From Myxococcaceae bacterium (GTDB lineage Bacteria; Myxococcota; Myxococcia; Myxococcales; Myxococcaceae), in the NCBI GenBank assembly GCA_016793095.1, contig JAEUJQ010000001.1, forward strand, positions 62,001 through 126,000: 64,000 nt of DNA. Direction: 5' to 3'. A program made the position numbers and the translations under genes. The notes under the pieces were generated by a model, which did not search any database, was not told where the DNA came from, and saw only the letters and a list, made by a program, of their open reading frames with translations. Of this stretch, positions 41,503-51,831 are shown in pieces. Positions within the stretch are counted from its first letter, which is position 1, and every line of letters starts with the position of its first letter.

Positions 41503-42974
41503 ACAGGCTCATCGCGATCCTCGCTTGTACCGCGACAGCTTCGTGTCTGTTTGACCCCTCTGGGCGCTACCGATGTGAGCCGGGCGATCTCTCGTGTGAA
41601 GTCGGTGGTGGGGAAGGCGGCGGCTCGCTCGCAGGAGGTGCGGCTGGCGGTGAGGGCGGAGGTCTTGCTGGTGGCGAAGCGGGTGGTGTCACTGCTGGGG
41701 GCGGGATGAGCGGTGGGGGGAGTGCCGGTGGAGACCCCGGTGGCGGAAGTCCAGGAGGCGGAAGTCCAGGAGGCGGAAGTCCAGGAGGCGGAAGCCCAGG
41801 AGGCGGAAGCCCAGGAGGCGGAAGTCCTGGAGGCGGAAGTCCTGGAGGCGGGAGTCCTGGAGGCGGAAGTCCTGGAGGCGGAAGTCCTGGAGGCGGAATG
41901 GGCGGCGGCTCTCCAGGCGGTGGGGCCCCGTTTCCATGTGGCCAGCCGCCGTTCTCGCTCGTCGTCAGGGTGCCCTTCCCTGCGTCCGTGATGCCTGATC
42001 GCCCGTCCGTCGCGATTGACGGGAACCGCCTCGCAGTAGGAACGCCGCGGCCGAACCCGAGCACCGACGGAACCCTGCACCTCGTCGGGACCGAGGACGG
42101 AGGCGACCGCCAGCTCGTCCGGTACGACGCCGGCTTCCCGCCCCGGGAGTTCGGGAGAAATGTGGTGTGCAACTCGGGCTGCAGCCTGGTGGGCGTGACG
42201 TTCACCCAGGTCGATGGCGGGGGCGTCGAGATCCGAGACCCATCAACCGGCGCGCTTCGTGCGACCCTGCCCCGCCGAATCGGGCCAAGCACCTGCGGGA
42301 AGTCCGTGAGCCTCGCGAGTCAGGCGCTCGTGGCAGCGACCGGTTGCGGTGAGATGCTCGACGGCTACTGCTCGGAGATCGCCGTGCTCCGGCCCGACGG
42401 CGGCCTCACGTCGTGGTTTGGTCACACTTTCGCCGAGGACGTGGCCTTCAGTGCCTCTGGCGACTTCCTCGCAGGCGTTGGCTGCCACACGGACGGCGGG
42501 TTCTGCCGTGTGACGGTCCTGGGGGACGTTCTTCGCTCCATCGTCTCGCCGGTCTACCGATCGCTCGAGCTGCCAGCCGCAGACTCACTCCGGTACTACA
42601 ACGTCGAGCTGAGCGAGTCGGGCTCGGTCCTTGCCGTCTCGAACCCGCGGTGGTTCGGCGGTTACGGGGGCCTCAAGGTATTCACGTTCTCGGGCTCCAC
42701 GTTCGATCTCCAGGCCGAGATCGATGGCGGGGTCGCAAACGATGAGCTCGGGTTCGGGCTGGCGATGGCAGCGAACGCGAACGTCATTGTCGTCACCCGG
42801 CTCAGGGGCCTGTCGGCTTTCGTGTACGACCGCTTCTCCGACGGGGGGCTCTGTCTCTCCCAGACGCTGCCCGCGGCGAGCCTGGTGCGCGGCGACGTGA
42901 GCATCAGCCGGGACGGCCGGACGATCGCGCTGGTCGCGCTGGATGGTGGTCTCCAGGTGTACCAGCGGCCGTAG
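41499..42974 (+). CDS. Lipoprotein with Gly-rich GGGSP repeat linker and propeller-like domain
   Basis: A 491-aa lipoprotein (LIAILACTATASC). A Gly-rich linker of about 110 residues follows. It includes ten copies of the five-residue unit PGGGS. The C-terminal 330 residues contain recurring strand patterns (PSVAIDGNRLAVGTPRP, LSESGSVLAVSNP, ANANVIVVTRL, ISRDGRTIALVAL) of the kind found in FG-GAP or WD-type beta-propellers. Starts at GTG 41499 within a 4-nt overlap with the preceding gene. Probably a surface protein held away from the membrane by the linker; ligand unknown. Confidence 0.8.
   Translation: MNRLIAILACTATASCLFDPSGRYRCEPGDLSCEVGGGEGGGSLAGGAAGGEGGGLAGGEAGGVTAGGGMSGGGSAGGDPGGGSPGGGSPGGGSPGGGSPGGGSPGGGSPGGGSPGGGSPGGGSPGGGSPGGGMGGGSPGGGAPFPCGQPPFSLVVRVPFPASVMPDRPSVAIDGNRLAVGTPRPNPSTDGTLHLVGTEDGGDRQLVRYDAGFPPREFGRNVVCNSGCSLVGVTFTQVDGGGVEIRDPSTGALRATLPRRIGPSTCGKSVSLASQALVAATGCGEMLDGYCSEIAVLRPDGGLTSWFGHTFAEDVAFSASGDFLAGVGCHTDGGFCRVTVLGDVLRSIVSPVYRSLELPAADSLRYYNVELSESGSVLAVSNPRWFGGYGGLKVFTFSGSTFDLQAEIDGGVANDELGFGLAMAANANVIVVTRLRGLSAFVYDRFSDGGLCLSQTLPAASLVRGDVSISRDGRTIALVALDGGLQVYQRP
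41736..41885 (+). repeat. Ten 15-bp tandem repeats encoding PGGGS
   Basis: Ten uninterrupted 15-bp units (variants of CCAGGAGGCGGAAGT) encode the linker of the lipoprotein. Third-position variants fall in blocks (CCA early, CCT late), which suggests recent slippage or unequal exchange. Unit length keeps the frame. Confidence 0.95.
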
Positions 42975-42990
42975 ATCTGAGACGTGACGG

Positions 42991-43037
42991 GAAGGCCCCG
43001 AAGTCGACCCGGTTTCCCGAGCGACTTCAGGGCCTTC
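42991..43037. terminator. Long inverted repeat, shared terminator for lipoprotein gene and tRNA-Gly
   Basis: Fifteen of sixteen bases pair between 42991-43006 and 43022-43037 around a 15-nt loop. It lies 17 nt after the plus-strand lipoprotein stop and 6 nt past the 3' end of the minus-strand tRNA-Gly, so it can serve both. There is no T-run on either side. Confidence 0.6.
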
Positions 43038-43042
43038 AGGTG

Positions 43043-43115
43043 AGCGGCGGATGGGATTCGAACCCACGACCCCGAGCTTGGGAAGCTCGTGCTCTACCAA
43101 CTGAGCTACCACCGC
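43043..43115 (-). tRNA. tRNA-Gly (anticodon CCC)
   Basis: A 73-nt minus-strand cloverleaf. The acceptor stem is GCGGTGG with CCGCCGC, the D-arm AGCTCAGTTGGTAGAGC, the anticodon stem CGAGC/GCTCG with loop TTCCCAA (anticodon CCC, reads GGG), and the T-loop GGGTTCGAATCCC. CCA is not encoded. Confidence 0.95.
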
Positions 43116-43128
43116 GTGCGACTCCTCG

Positions 43129-43157
43129 TTCGTACCGGAACTGCCTCAGGGACGCAA
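43129..43157 (-). promoter_or_regulatory. Sigma70-like promoter of tRNA-Gly
   Basis: Minus-strand TTGCGT (43152-43157) and TACGAA (43129-43134) are separated by exactly 17 nt and lie 14 nt upstream of the tRNA 5' end. Confidence 0.55.
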
Positions 43158-43190
43158 CGACTTGAGCGCCCTGACACCCGTCCAGGGTGA

Positions 43191-44627
<1,437 letters not shown>

Positions 44628-44649
44628 GGGCCCTGCTACAAGGCGAGGC

Positions 44650-45918
44650 GTGGTCAGCCTCGTCTTCAGCTACCGCTTCCCCGGCCGGTACGCGCTCACC
44701 GCGCTCGCCGGCGCGCTCGAGACGCACGCCGACCTCGCGTCGATGCCACTGCACGTGCCGCGCACCACCGGCGCGTTGATCGACACCGTTCGCGCCGAGC
44801 AGGCCCGCGGGCACACCGTCGTCGTCGCCTGGAGCTTCTACTCGCCCAGCTTCCCCGAGTGCGCCGAGGAGCTGCGCCACGTGCGCGCGGCGTGCGGCCC
44901 GTTCCTCGCGATCGCCGGCGGCGTGCACGCCACGGCCGAGCCGCTCGAGACGCTGAAGGGAGGCTTCGAGCTCGTCTGCATCGGCGAGGGCGAGCGGGCG
45001 CTGCCGGAGCTGCTGCGGCGGCTCCAGGCCGGCGGGGACGTGACGGGGACTCCCGGCTTCGCGCGGCTCGTCGACGGGGCCGTGGCCCGCAACCCGAGGC
45101 CCGAGCGCATCGAGCTCGACGACGCCCCGCCCTTCTCGCCCGCGCGCTGCCTCTTCGGCGCCATCGAGCTCACCCGCGGCTGCATCTACGCCTGCCGGTT
45201 CTGCCAGACGCCCTTCTTCAGCAAGGCGACCTTCCGCCACCGCAGCGTCGACAACGTCGCGCGCTGGGCGAAGGAGCTGCGCCGCGCGGGCAAACGTGAT
45301 CTGCGCTTCATCTCGCCCACGTCGCTCTCGTACGGCTCGCACGACGAGTCGGTGAACCTCGCGGCGGTCGAGGAGCTGCTCGCGCGCTCCACCGAGGCGA
45401 TGGCGCCGGGCGGGCGCGTCTTCTTCGGCACCTTCCCGTCCGAGGTGCGGCCCGAGCACGTGACGCCCGAGGCGCTGGCGCTGCTCGCGCGCTACGTCGC
45501 GAACGACTCCCTCATCATCGGCGGCCAGTCGGGGAGCGAGCGGGTGCTCGAGCAGAGCCGGCGCGGCCATGACGTCGCCGCGATCGAGCGGGCGGTGGAG
45601 ATCGCGCTCGCCGGCGGCTTCCGGCCCGACGTCGACTTCATCCTCGGGCTGCCGGGCGAAGGCCCGGACGAGGTGCGCGCCACCGTGCGGCTCATGGAGC
45701 GGCTCTCGGAGCTGGGGGCGAAGGTGCACGGGCACGCTTTCATGCCGCTGCCGGGCACGCCGTTTCGCGACGCCGCGCCGGCCACCATCGACGACGAGAC
45801 GCAGCTCGCGCTCGAGCGCCTCGCCTCGCAGCAGCGCCTCTATGGCCAATGGAGGTCGCAGGTCTCGATCGCCGCCGACATCGCGCGGCGAAGGGACTCG
45901 CTCACGTCGCGAGGATGA
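44650..45918 (+). CDS. B12-binding domain radical SAM protein (MJ_1487-like)
   Basis: A 422-aa protein. An N-terminal Rossmann-type region (VVVAWSFYSPSF, AIAGGVHATAEP, CIGEGERALPELL) resembles the cobalamin-binding domain found before radical SAM domains. The 4Fe-4S site is RGCIYACRFCQT (CxxxCxxC) at about residue 177. The barrel continues with FGTFPSEVRPEHV, IIGGQSGSERVL and DFILGLPGEGPDEV. This matches the B12-binding radical SAM family best known from archaeal MJ_1487; the reaction is unknown. Starts with GTG 22 nt after tyrosine phenol-lyase on the same strand, so co-transcription is likely. Its last 17 bp overlap the end of the convergent gene. Confidence 0.85.
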   Translation: MVSLVFSYRFPGRYALTALAGALETHADLASMPLHVPRTTGALIDTVRAEQARGHTVVVAWSFYSPSFPECAEELRHVRAACGPFLAIAGGVHATAEPLETLKGGFELVCIGEGERALPELLRRLQAGGDVTGTPGFARLVDGAVARNPRPERIELDDAPPFSPARCLFGAIELTRGCIYACRFCQTPFFSKATFRHRSVDNVARWAKELRRAGKRDLRFISPTSLSYGSHDESVNLAAVEELLARSTEAMAPGGRVFFGTFPSEVRPEHVTPEALALLARYVANDSLIIGGQSGSERVLEQSRRGHDVAAIERAVEIALAGGFRPDVDFILGLPGEGPDEVRATVRLMERLSELGAKVHGHAFMPLPGTPFRDAAPATIDDETQLALERLASQQRLYGQWRSQVSIAADIARRRDSLTSRG

Positions 45919-47203
45919 TGCGGGGCGCCGAGAGCGCCTGCCGCACGACCGCCAGCGCGGGCTCGCTGGCCGCCTCGGCCTCGGTGAGCCGCCGCACGCA
46001 GATGTCCTTGCCGGAGTCGATCACGCGCTTCAGATCGCCGAGCAGCAGGAGCGCCGCGTCGAGCATCTGCTTCGCCTCCTCGTGCCCCTGCGGCGTCACG
46101 TCGCCGGTCTGCTTCTTCACCTCGGCGCCGAAGCGCGCGATCGCGTCGCGCGTCTTCTTCTCGTCGAACTTCGCGAGCGGCTCCTTGAGCGCGTCGGCGC
46201 CCACCTTCACGAGCCGCAGGTGCTGGATCGCGCCGAAGCCCTCGTGCGGCAGCCCCAGGGACGAGGCGGGGAAGGCGTTGAGCAGGCCGTCTTCGTCGGG
46301 CGCCTTGTACTGGTAGGGCACCACGTCGAGGAACAGCAGCATCGGGTCGATGCCCTGCTTCGCGGCTTCCAGCTCCTGGCCCTCGAGCGCGGGGAACTTC
46401 TCGGGCGTGCCCACGAAGAGCAGCGGCATCACCACGTCCATCCAGAACTCCTCGGGCGCGGAGCCGGTGGACGCGGCGCTGCCGAAGAGCAGGCCGACGA
46501 GTTCGCAGACCCTGGGCGCGCGGCCGACCTGCGAGATGAGCGGCTTGCCCGGCTCCATGCGCTGCAGCGCGGTGAGCAACTGGCTCTCCATCTGCTTCTT
46601 GAGCTCGGGGGGCAGCTTCGCCGCGCGGCCGATGGCGTCGCGCACGTCGATCGCGAGGCGCTCGGGCGGCGTCGTCCACGTCTGGCCGGCCTTCACCGGA
46701 TCGAGCGCGACGATCTGCACGAAGCCCGGATCGAAGAGGCGCATGTAGTCCTCCGGCCCCAGCCGCGGGGGAGCGCCCCCCATCACGCCGCCGGCCCCGA
46801 ACTTCACCTGCGCGAGCGAGGTGCGGATGTCCTTCTGCACGTCGTCGAGGCGGGCCAGGCGGGCCGAGGCGAGCGCGTCCATCACGGCGCCGAAGGGTGA
46901 CAGCATGATCAGCGCATCGGGGAAGCCCAGAGACGCGCCCTCGGCGGCCTCGCGCGAGGGGAACCAGAAGGCCTGGTGATCGGCGTTGAGCCGGCGCGCG
47001 AAGGCAGTGGCGAGCCCCAGCGCGACGACCTGATGCTCCATCTGCTGGGGGTTGAACGGGCCGCCCAGCACCTTGATGACGGCCTTCTCGATGACGTCCC
47101 ACGGCTCCTTCGTGAGATCGACCTTCCGCCCCTCGAGCTGATCGATGACGCCCGAGACCTGGGCGAAGGCGGCGTCGAGCTGCGGAGGCGTGGGCATCGT
47201 CAT
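45902..47203 (-). CDS. Conserved-looking cytoplasmic protein of unknown function
   Basis: A 433-aa protein without signal peptide or membrane segment. It is helical and rich in Leu, Ala, Glu and Lys. Recognisable stretches are KEPWDVIEKAVIKVLGGPFN, RRLNADHQAFWFPSREAAEG, LGPEDYMRLFDPGFVQIVA and a C-terminal helix with KRVIDSGKDICVRRL. I do not recognise a family. Codon use and third-position GC fit the neighbours. The gene is convergent with the radical SAM gene (stops overlap by 17 bp) and divergent from the peptidase-fusion gene with 38 bp between starts. Confidence 0.75.
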   Translation of the reverse strand: MTMPTPPQLDAAFAQVSGVIDQLEGRKVDLTKEPWDVIEKAVIKVLGGPFNPQQMEHQVVALGLATAFARRLNADHQAFWFPSREAAEGASLGFPDALIMLSPFGAVMDALASARLARLDDVQKDIRTSLAQVKFGAGGVMGGAPPRLGPEDYMRLFDPGFVQIVALDPVKAGQTWTTPPERLAIDVRDAIGRAAKLPPELKKQMESQLLTALQRMEPGKPLISQVGRAPRVCELVGLLFGSAASTGSAPEEFWMDVVMPLLFVGTPEKFPALEGQELEAAKQGIDPMLLFLDVVPYQYKAPDEDGLLNAFPASSLGLPHEGFGAIQHLRLVKVGADALKEPLAKFDEKKTRDAIARFGAEVKKQTGDVTPQGHEEAKQMLDAALLLLGDLKRVIDSGKDICVRRLTEAEAASEPALAVVRQALSAPRIILAT

Positions 47204-47241
47204 GGTGCGCGCGCTCGTAGCACCGACCCTCCTGATGCGCG

Positions 47242-50199
47242 ATGGTTCGCGCGATGCGCCGTCTGCTCGTTCTGCTGGCCCCGCTCGCCCTCGGCTGCGC
47301 GACCGCCACCCCGCGCTTCAGCCAGGAGCTCGCGACGGCCTTCGCCGAGGACGACATGCGGCGCCTCGAGACGCCCGAGCTCGAGCTGTACTACCCGGCG
47401 GCGCACCGCGACGCGGCCGAGCTGATCGCCCGCCGGGCCGCCGAGTGCCTGCGACGGTTCCGCGAGCTGCAGCGCACCGATCGGCCCCGCGAGCGCGCCC
47501 TGCTCTTCCTCACCAGCGCCGCGTTCAACAACGCCTACGTGACGGGCCAGGCGATCGGCGAGCCGCTGCACTCGGTGAACCCGCTGCAGACCTCGCTCGA
47601 GCTGCTGCACTGGTACGGGCTGTCGGGCGCGGGCCCGGCCGACGTGAGCTGCCACGAGATGTTCCACTACGCGCACTTCGAGCAGGTCGAGGTGTTCTGG
47701 CGCCTGGTGAACGCGGTCACCGGGCCGACCGTCTCGCCGCAGCTCTTCCTCGAGCGGTGGTTCACCGAGGGCGTCGCGCAGTACTACGAGGGCCGGCTCT
47801 CGCGCCCCGTCGGCCGGCCGAACAGCCCGATCTACCGCGGCGTCTTCGACGGCTTCGTGGACGCTCGTGGCGGCGCGCTGCAGCCCGGCGATCTCAGCCA
47901 GCACCAACGAGAGCTCTTCCCGTGGAACGGCGCCTACCTCACCTCCCTCGCCTTCATCGAGTGGCTGGTGAAGCGCTCGGGCGAGGAGGCGCTGTGGCGG
48001 CTCATGGACAAGCAGGGCCGCGACTTCTTCGCGCCCCTCGGCGTCTCGCTGCGGTTCCAGGCCGTCTACGATCGCGCGCTGGGCGATCTCGTCTCGGAGT
48101 GGTCGCGAGAGCTCTCCCGAACCCACGTCCCGCGCGTTCGCCCGAAGGAGCAGCAGGTGCTGCGGCCCGCCCTCGGCCAGCTCGCGCGGATCGCGGTGCA
48201 CGGCCCGAGCGGCGCCATCGCGCTGGTGCACTCGGGCAACGAGCAGGTCGCGATGCTGCGGGTGCTCGAGGCCGACGGCGCGGTGCGCTTCGAGGAGCGG
48301 CTCACGCGGGTGCTGCCGGGCCGCGAGTGGGTGGCCGTCGGGCCGGTCGCGATGAGCGGTCTGTCGTTCACCGCCGACGGGCGGTTCCTGTTCCTGATGA
48401 ACGAGGACCTCGTCTCGCGCGGCGACACCCGCACCCAGCTCTGGAAGATCGACGCCGCCACCGGCGAGGTGGCGAAGGTGTGGCAGGCGGTCGCGCGAGG
48501 ACAGGGCGGCGCGGTACGACCTGACGGGCGCGCGTACGTCTTCATCGACTTCAGCGCGGGTCGGTCGCGCCTGGCGTCGTTCGATCTCGAGACCGGGGCG
48601 ATCACGCCGCTCTACGAGCCTGCGCCGGGCGTCGCGCTCGCCTCACCCGCGATCTCGCCCGACGGCGCCCGCGTCGTCTTCTCCCAGCTCGACGGCAACG
48701 GCTGGAACCTGCGGCTGCGGGAGGCCGACGGCGTGGTGCGACCGCTCACCGACGACGGCGCGTTCAACTACGGCGCGAAGTGGATCGACGGTGAGCACCT
48801 CAGCCTGACCCGCACCCACGAGGGGCGACTCCAGGCTCACCGGCTGCGGGTGGCGACGGGCCGCCTCGAGCGGCTCACCGACGCGCCCTGGACGATGCTG
48901 GACGCGTGGCCCTCGCGCGAGGCCGTGGTCTTCGTGAACCGGGACGGCACGCAGTGGTCGCTCGACCGGGCGCCGCTCGCGGTGCTCGGCGTCGTGAAGG
49001 AAGGCGCCGTGCTCGCACAGGTCGAGCCCGAGCCCGCGCCCGTCGCCACCGACGCGACGCCCGTGCCCGCGCTGGGCCCACCGCCCTTCCCGTCCTCGCC
49101 TCCGCTGACGGTGACGGCCGACGAGCCCTACTCGAGCCTCGATCACCTCTTCGTGCCCCAGCTGCGGCTCCCCCTCGTCTCGGTGCTCCCGGTCGTGAAC
49201 GAGGATCAGTCGATCAGCTGGTTCACCACGATCCACGCCTCGCTCTCGGGACGCGACCGGCTGAGCCGCCACAACTGGGCGCTCAACGGCGCGCTCCGGC
49301 TGCCCGACCGCGTGTGGACGGCGTCGTTCGACTACGTGAACACGCAGCTCGCGCCGTGGCAGCTCGGGCTGTCAGCCTCCCGAGACGGGGTGAGCGACGG
49401 CGCGTTCTGGTCGGCCGCGCTGAGCGGCTCCCGCAGCTTCTTCACGGTGCCCGTCGGCTTCGCCGCGCGCGCGCTCGTGAGCGAGCTGAGCGCTGCGTCG
49501 GGCCCGGCCCTCTTCGAGAAGTACTTCGGGCCCGAGGTGTCGATCGCCTTCCAGGGCACCGAGGCGACGGCCTACGGCGGGGCGCAGCGGCAGTTCTCGA
49601 CGAGCGCCGTGGCCCGCGCCTACCCGGCGGTCTTCGGCTCTGATCGCAACCTCTTCGATCTGCGGGCGACGCTGGGCTTCGCGCTGCCCCTGCCGTTCAC
49701 CCAGCGCCACTCGTTCGCGGTGTCGCTCGTGGGCCGGTGGCTGCCGGCCAGCCCCGCGGGAGCGCTGCGGCTCGGCGGCCAGCCGCTGGGTCTCGCCACG
49801 CTGTTCCAGAGCCAACGTGACACCCCGATCCCCCAGGGCCCGGGCGGCTACCTGCCAGGCTCCCTGGCCGAGGCGGTGCGCGGCTACGACGACACCACCA
49901 TTCGCACCGAGGGGGCGGGCATCGGCACCGCGCGTTACCGCTTCAGCTTCATCATCGATCGCGGCACCGCGTCGATCCTCTGGCTGTTCCCGTCGTTCTT
50001 CGCGCGGCAGCTCGACGTCGAGCTCTTCGGGGCGGGAGCGCTCAGCGCCCAGGGCCAGTGGCTGCGGGCCGCCGGTGGCGCCGCGATCTTCCGCTTCAAC
50101 CTGATGGACGTGATTCCCATCTCGCTCGCGTACCAGTACGCGTGGCGCTTCGACCTCGGCCGCGGTGGCCTGCACACCGTGTCCCTTCTGCTGGAGTGA
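47242..50199 (+). CDS. Lipoprotein fusion: gluzincin peptidase, TolB-like propeller and beta-barrel
   Basis: A 985-aa lipoprotein (LVLLAPLALGC). Residues about 40-290 contain a zinc-peptidase signature: HEMFH at 138-142 and the third ligand Glu176 in WFTEGVAQYYEG, typical of gluzincins (M1/M61-like arrangement). Residues about 310-590 have propeller repeats of the TolB/WD40 type (ISPDGARVVFSQLDGNGWNL, SFTADGRFLFL). Residues about 630-985 look like outer-membrane beta strands ending in LHTVSLLLE, with aromatic residues at strand ends, as in surface antigen or Omp85-type barrels. It thus appears to be a cell-envelope peptidase with its own barrel. A second ATG at 47254 also gives a good signal peptide. 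Confidence 0.85.
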   Translation: MVRAMRRLLVLLAPLALGCATATPRFSQELATAFAEDDMRRLETPELELYYPAAHRDAAELIARRAAECLRRFRELQRTDRPRERALLFLTSAAFNNAYVTGQAIGEPLHSVNPLQTSLELLHWYGLSGAGPADVSCHEMFHYAHFEQVEVFWRLVNAVTGPTVSPQLFLERWFTEGVAQYYEGRLSRPVGRPNSPIYRGVFDGFVDARGGALQPGDLSQHQRELFPWNGAYLTSLAFIEWLVKRSGEEALWRLMDKQGRDFFAPLGVSLRFQAVYDRALGDLVSEWSRELSRTHVPRVRPKEQQVLRPALGQLARIAVHGPSGAIALVHSGNEQVAMLRVLEADGAVRFEERLTRVLPGREWVAVGPVAMSGLSFTADGRFLFLMNEDLVSRGDTRTQLWKIDAATGEVAKVWQAVARGQGGAVRPDGRAYVFIDFSAGRSRLASFDLETGAITPLYEPAPGVALASPAISPDGARVVFSQLDGNGWNLRLREADGVVRPLTDDGAFNYGAKWIDGEHLSLTRTHEGRLQAHRLRVATGRLERLTDAPWTMLDAWPSREAVVFVNRDGTQWSLDRAPLAVLGVVKEGAVLAQVEPEPAPVATDATPVPALGPPPFPSSPPLTVTADEPYSSLDHLFVPQLRLPLVSVLPVVNEDQSISWFTTIHASLSGRDRLSRHNWALNGALRLPDRVWTASFDYVNTQLAPWQLGLSASRDGVSDGAFWSAALSGSRSFFTVPVGFAARALVSELSAASGPALFEKYFGPEVSIAFQGTEATAYGGAQRQFSTSAVARAYPAVFGSDRNLFDLRATLGFALPLPFTQRHSFAVSLVGRWLPASPAGALRLGGQPLGLATLFQSQRDTPIPQGPGGYLPGSLAEAVRGYDDTTIRTEGAGIGTARYRFSFIIDRGTASILWLFPSFFARQLDVELFGAGALSAQGQWLRAAGGAAIFRFNLMDVIPISLAYQYAWRFDLGRGGLHTVSLLLE

Positions 50200-50202
50200 A
50201 CC

Positions 50203-51591
50203 ATGGCCTCGATCCACTTCCTCGGCGCGGCTGGCACGGTGACGGGCTCGAAGTTCCTGCTCGAGCACGAAGACAAGCAGGTGCTGATCGACTGTGGCCT
50301 GTTCCAGGGCGTCAAGGAGCTGCGACTGCGCAACTGGGCGCCCACGCCCATCGACGTGAAGAAGCTGAACGCAGTGGTGCTGACGCACGCGCACATCGAT
50401 CACACCGGCGGGCTGCCGCGGCTGGTGAGCCAGGGCTACCGCGGCCCCGTGTACTCGACGCCCGGCACGCGTGATCTCTGCGGCCTGCTGCTCCCGGACT
50501 CGGCCCGCATTCAGGAAGAAGAGGCCCGGTACGCGAACAAGGAGGGCTACTCGAAGCACAAGCCCGCGCTCCCGCTGTACACGGAGGCGGACGCGAAGCG
50601 CGCCCTCGAGCTCTTCGAGACGTTCGGCTACGGGCGGGCGCGGGAGCTCGTGCCGGGCATTCTGGTCACCTTCGTCCCGGCAGGGCACATCCTCGGGAGC
50701 GCGATCTGCGTCTTCGATCTGGTGAGCACGAAGCAGCGCGTCGTCTTCAGCGGCGACCTCGGGCGCTACAACGCCCCGATCCTGCGCGATCCGGTCGCGG
50801 TGCAGTCGGCGACGACGCTCATCGCCGAGAGCACCTACGGAGACCGCACCCACCACGAGACGAAGCCGATGGAGCTGCTCGCCGAGGTGGTGAACGACAC
50901 GGTGACGCGCGGCGGGGTGCTCGTGATCCCGGCGTTCGCGGTCGGCCGCACGCAGGAGATCCTCTTCCACCTCGACAACCTCGAGCGCGCGAAGCGGATC
51001 CCCGAGTTGCCGGTCTTCGTCGACTCGCCGATGGCCTGCGACGCGACCCCCATCTACCTCGCGCACTCGAGCGATCACGATCTCGACATGCGCAAGCTGG
51101 TGAACGACGGGAAGACGCCGCTCCAGACGCGCCACACGCGCTTCGTGGTGTCGAGCAACGAGAGCAAGCAGCTCAACCACTTCCGCGGGCCGGGCATCAT
51201 CATCTCGGCGAGCGGCATGGCCACCGGCGGTCGGATCCTGCACCACCTCAAGCACCGCGCGCCCGATCCGAAGAACACCATCGTCTTCGTCGGCTACCAG
51301 TCGGTGGGCACTCGCGGGCGCCGCATGCTCGACGGCGAGCCGACGGTGCGCATCCACGGGCAGGAGGTGCCGGTGCGCGCGAAGCTGACCCAGATCTCCG
51401 GCTTCTCCGCCCACGCCGACTGGACCGAGATGCTCACGTGGATGGAGGGCTTCACCACGCCTCCCAAGCAGGTCCTCCTGGTGCACGGCGAGGAGTCGGC
51501 GCTGCAAGCCCTCAAGGGCCGCGTGGAGGCGAAGGGGTGGCCGACGTACATCCCCCGCCACCTCGAACGGGTGGAGCTCGTGCGCGGCTGA
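50203..51591 (+). CDS. Metallo-beta-lactamase fold, beta-CASP RNA nuclease
   Basis: A 462-aa protein of the CPSF/RNase J-like MBL superfamily. The metal motif is THAHIDHTG (about residues 61-69). Further ligands are in FVPAGHILGSA and FSGDLGRYNAP. Beta-CASP motifs include AESTYGDRTH, IPAFAVGRTQEIL, ISASGMATGGRILHHL and GFSAHADWTEM. Proteins of this length and architecture are RNA-processing nucleases (YSH1-like). It has no KH domains. GGAG lies 7 nt before the ATG, inside the end of the upstream peptidase gene 3 nt away, so the two are likely co-transcribed. Confidence 0.92.
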   Translation: MASIHFLGAAGTVTGSKFLLEHEDKQVLIDCGLFQGVKELRLRNWAPTPIDVKKLNAVVLTHAHIDHTGGLPRLVSQGYRGPVYSTPGTRDLCGLLLPDSARIQEEEARYANKEGYSKHKPALPLYTEADAKRALELFETFGYGRARELVPGILVTFVPAGHILGSAICVFDLVSTKQRVVFSGDLGRYNAPILRDPVAVQSATTLIAESTYGDRTHHETKPMELLAEVVNDTVTRGGVLVIPAFAVGRTQEILFHLDNLERAKRIPELPVFVDSPMACDATPIYLAHSSDHDLDMRKLVNDGKTPLQTRHTRFVVSSNESKQLNHFRGPGIIISASGMATGGRILHHLKHRAPDPKNTIVFVGYQSVGTRGRRMLDGEPTVRIHGQEVPVRAKLTQISGFSAHADWTEMLTWMEGFTTPPKQVLLVHGEESALQALKGRVEAKGWPTYIPRHLERVELVRG

Positions 51592-51831
51592 GTTCGAGCC
51601 GTGCGTGGGAGCTGCGGGCGAGAGGTTCCTTCCGGGCGGCGCGAGTGCGTGGCCTCCGGCGTCCTCCGTCGTCGAGGTCAGCGCCTGAGGGCCGAGGCCC
51701 CGACGCCTCCGATCGACGCGCAGCCACGACGCCCGCCGGCGCCAGGCGGCCCGACGTCGACGCGGAACGGACGCCTCGAGGAGGGCGGCCTGCTTCGCCC
51801 CGGCTGAGCCCTCGTGCTACCCTCCCCGCCC
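51592..51831. other. Intergenic region without a supported gene
   Basis: These 240 bp separate the MBL nuclease and the small membrane protein. Open frames here are short and have poor codon pattern. I see no RNA gene, clear promoter or terminator. Confidence 0.4.

Noticed and set aside
42991-43037. Terminal inverted repeat of a mobile element
   Set aside because: The arms are only 15 nt apart and placed between gene end and tRNA end, which fits a terminator.
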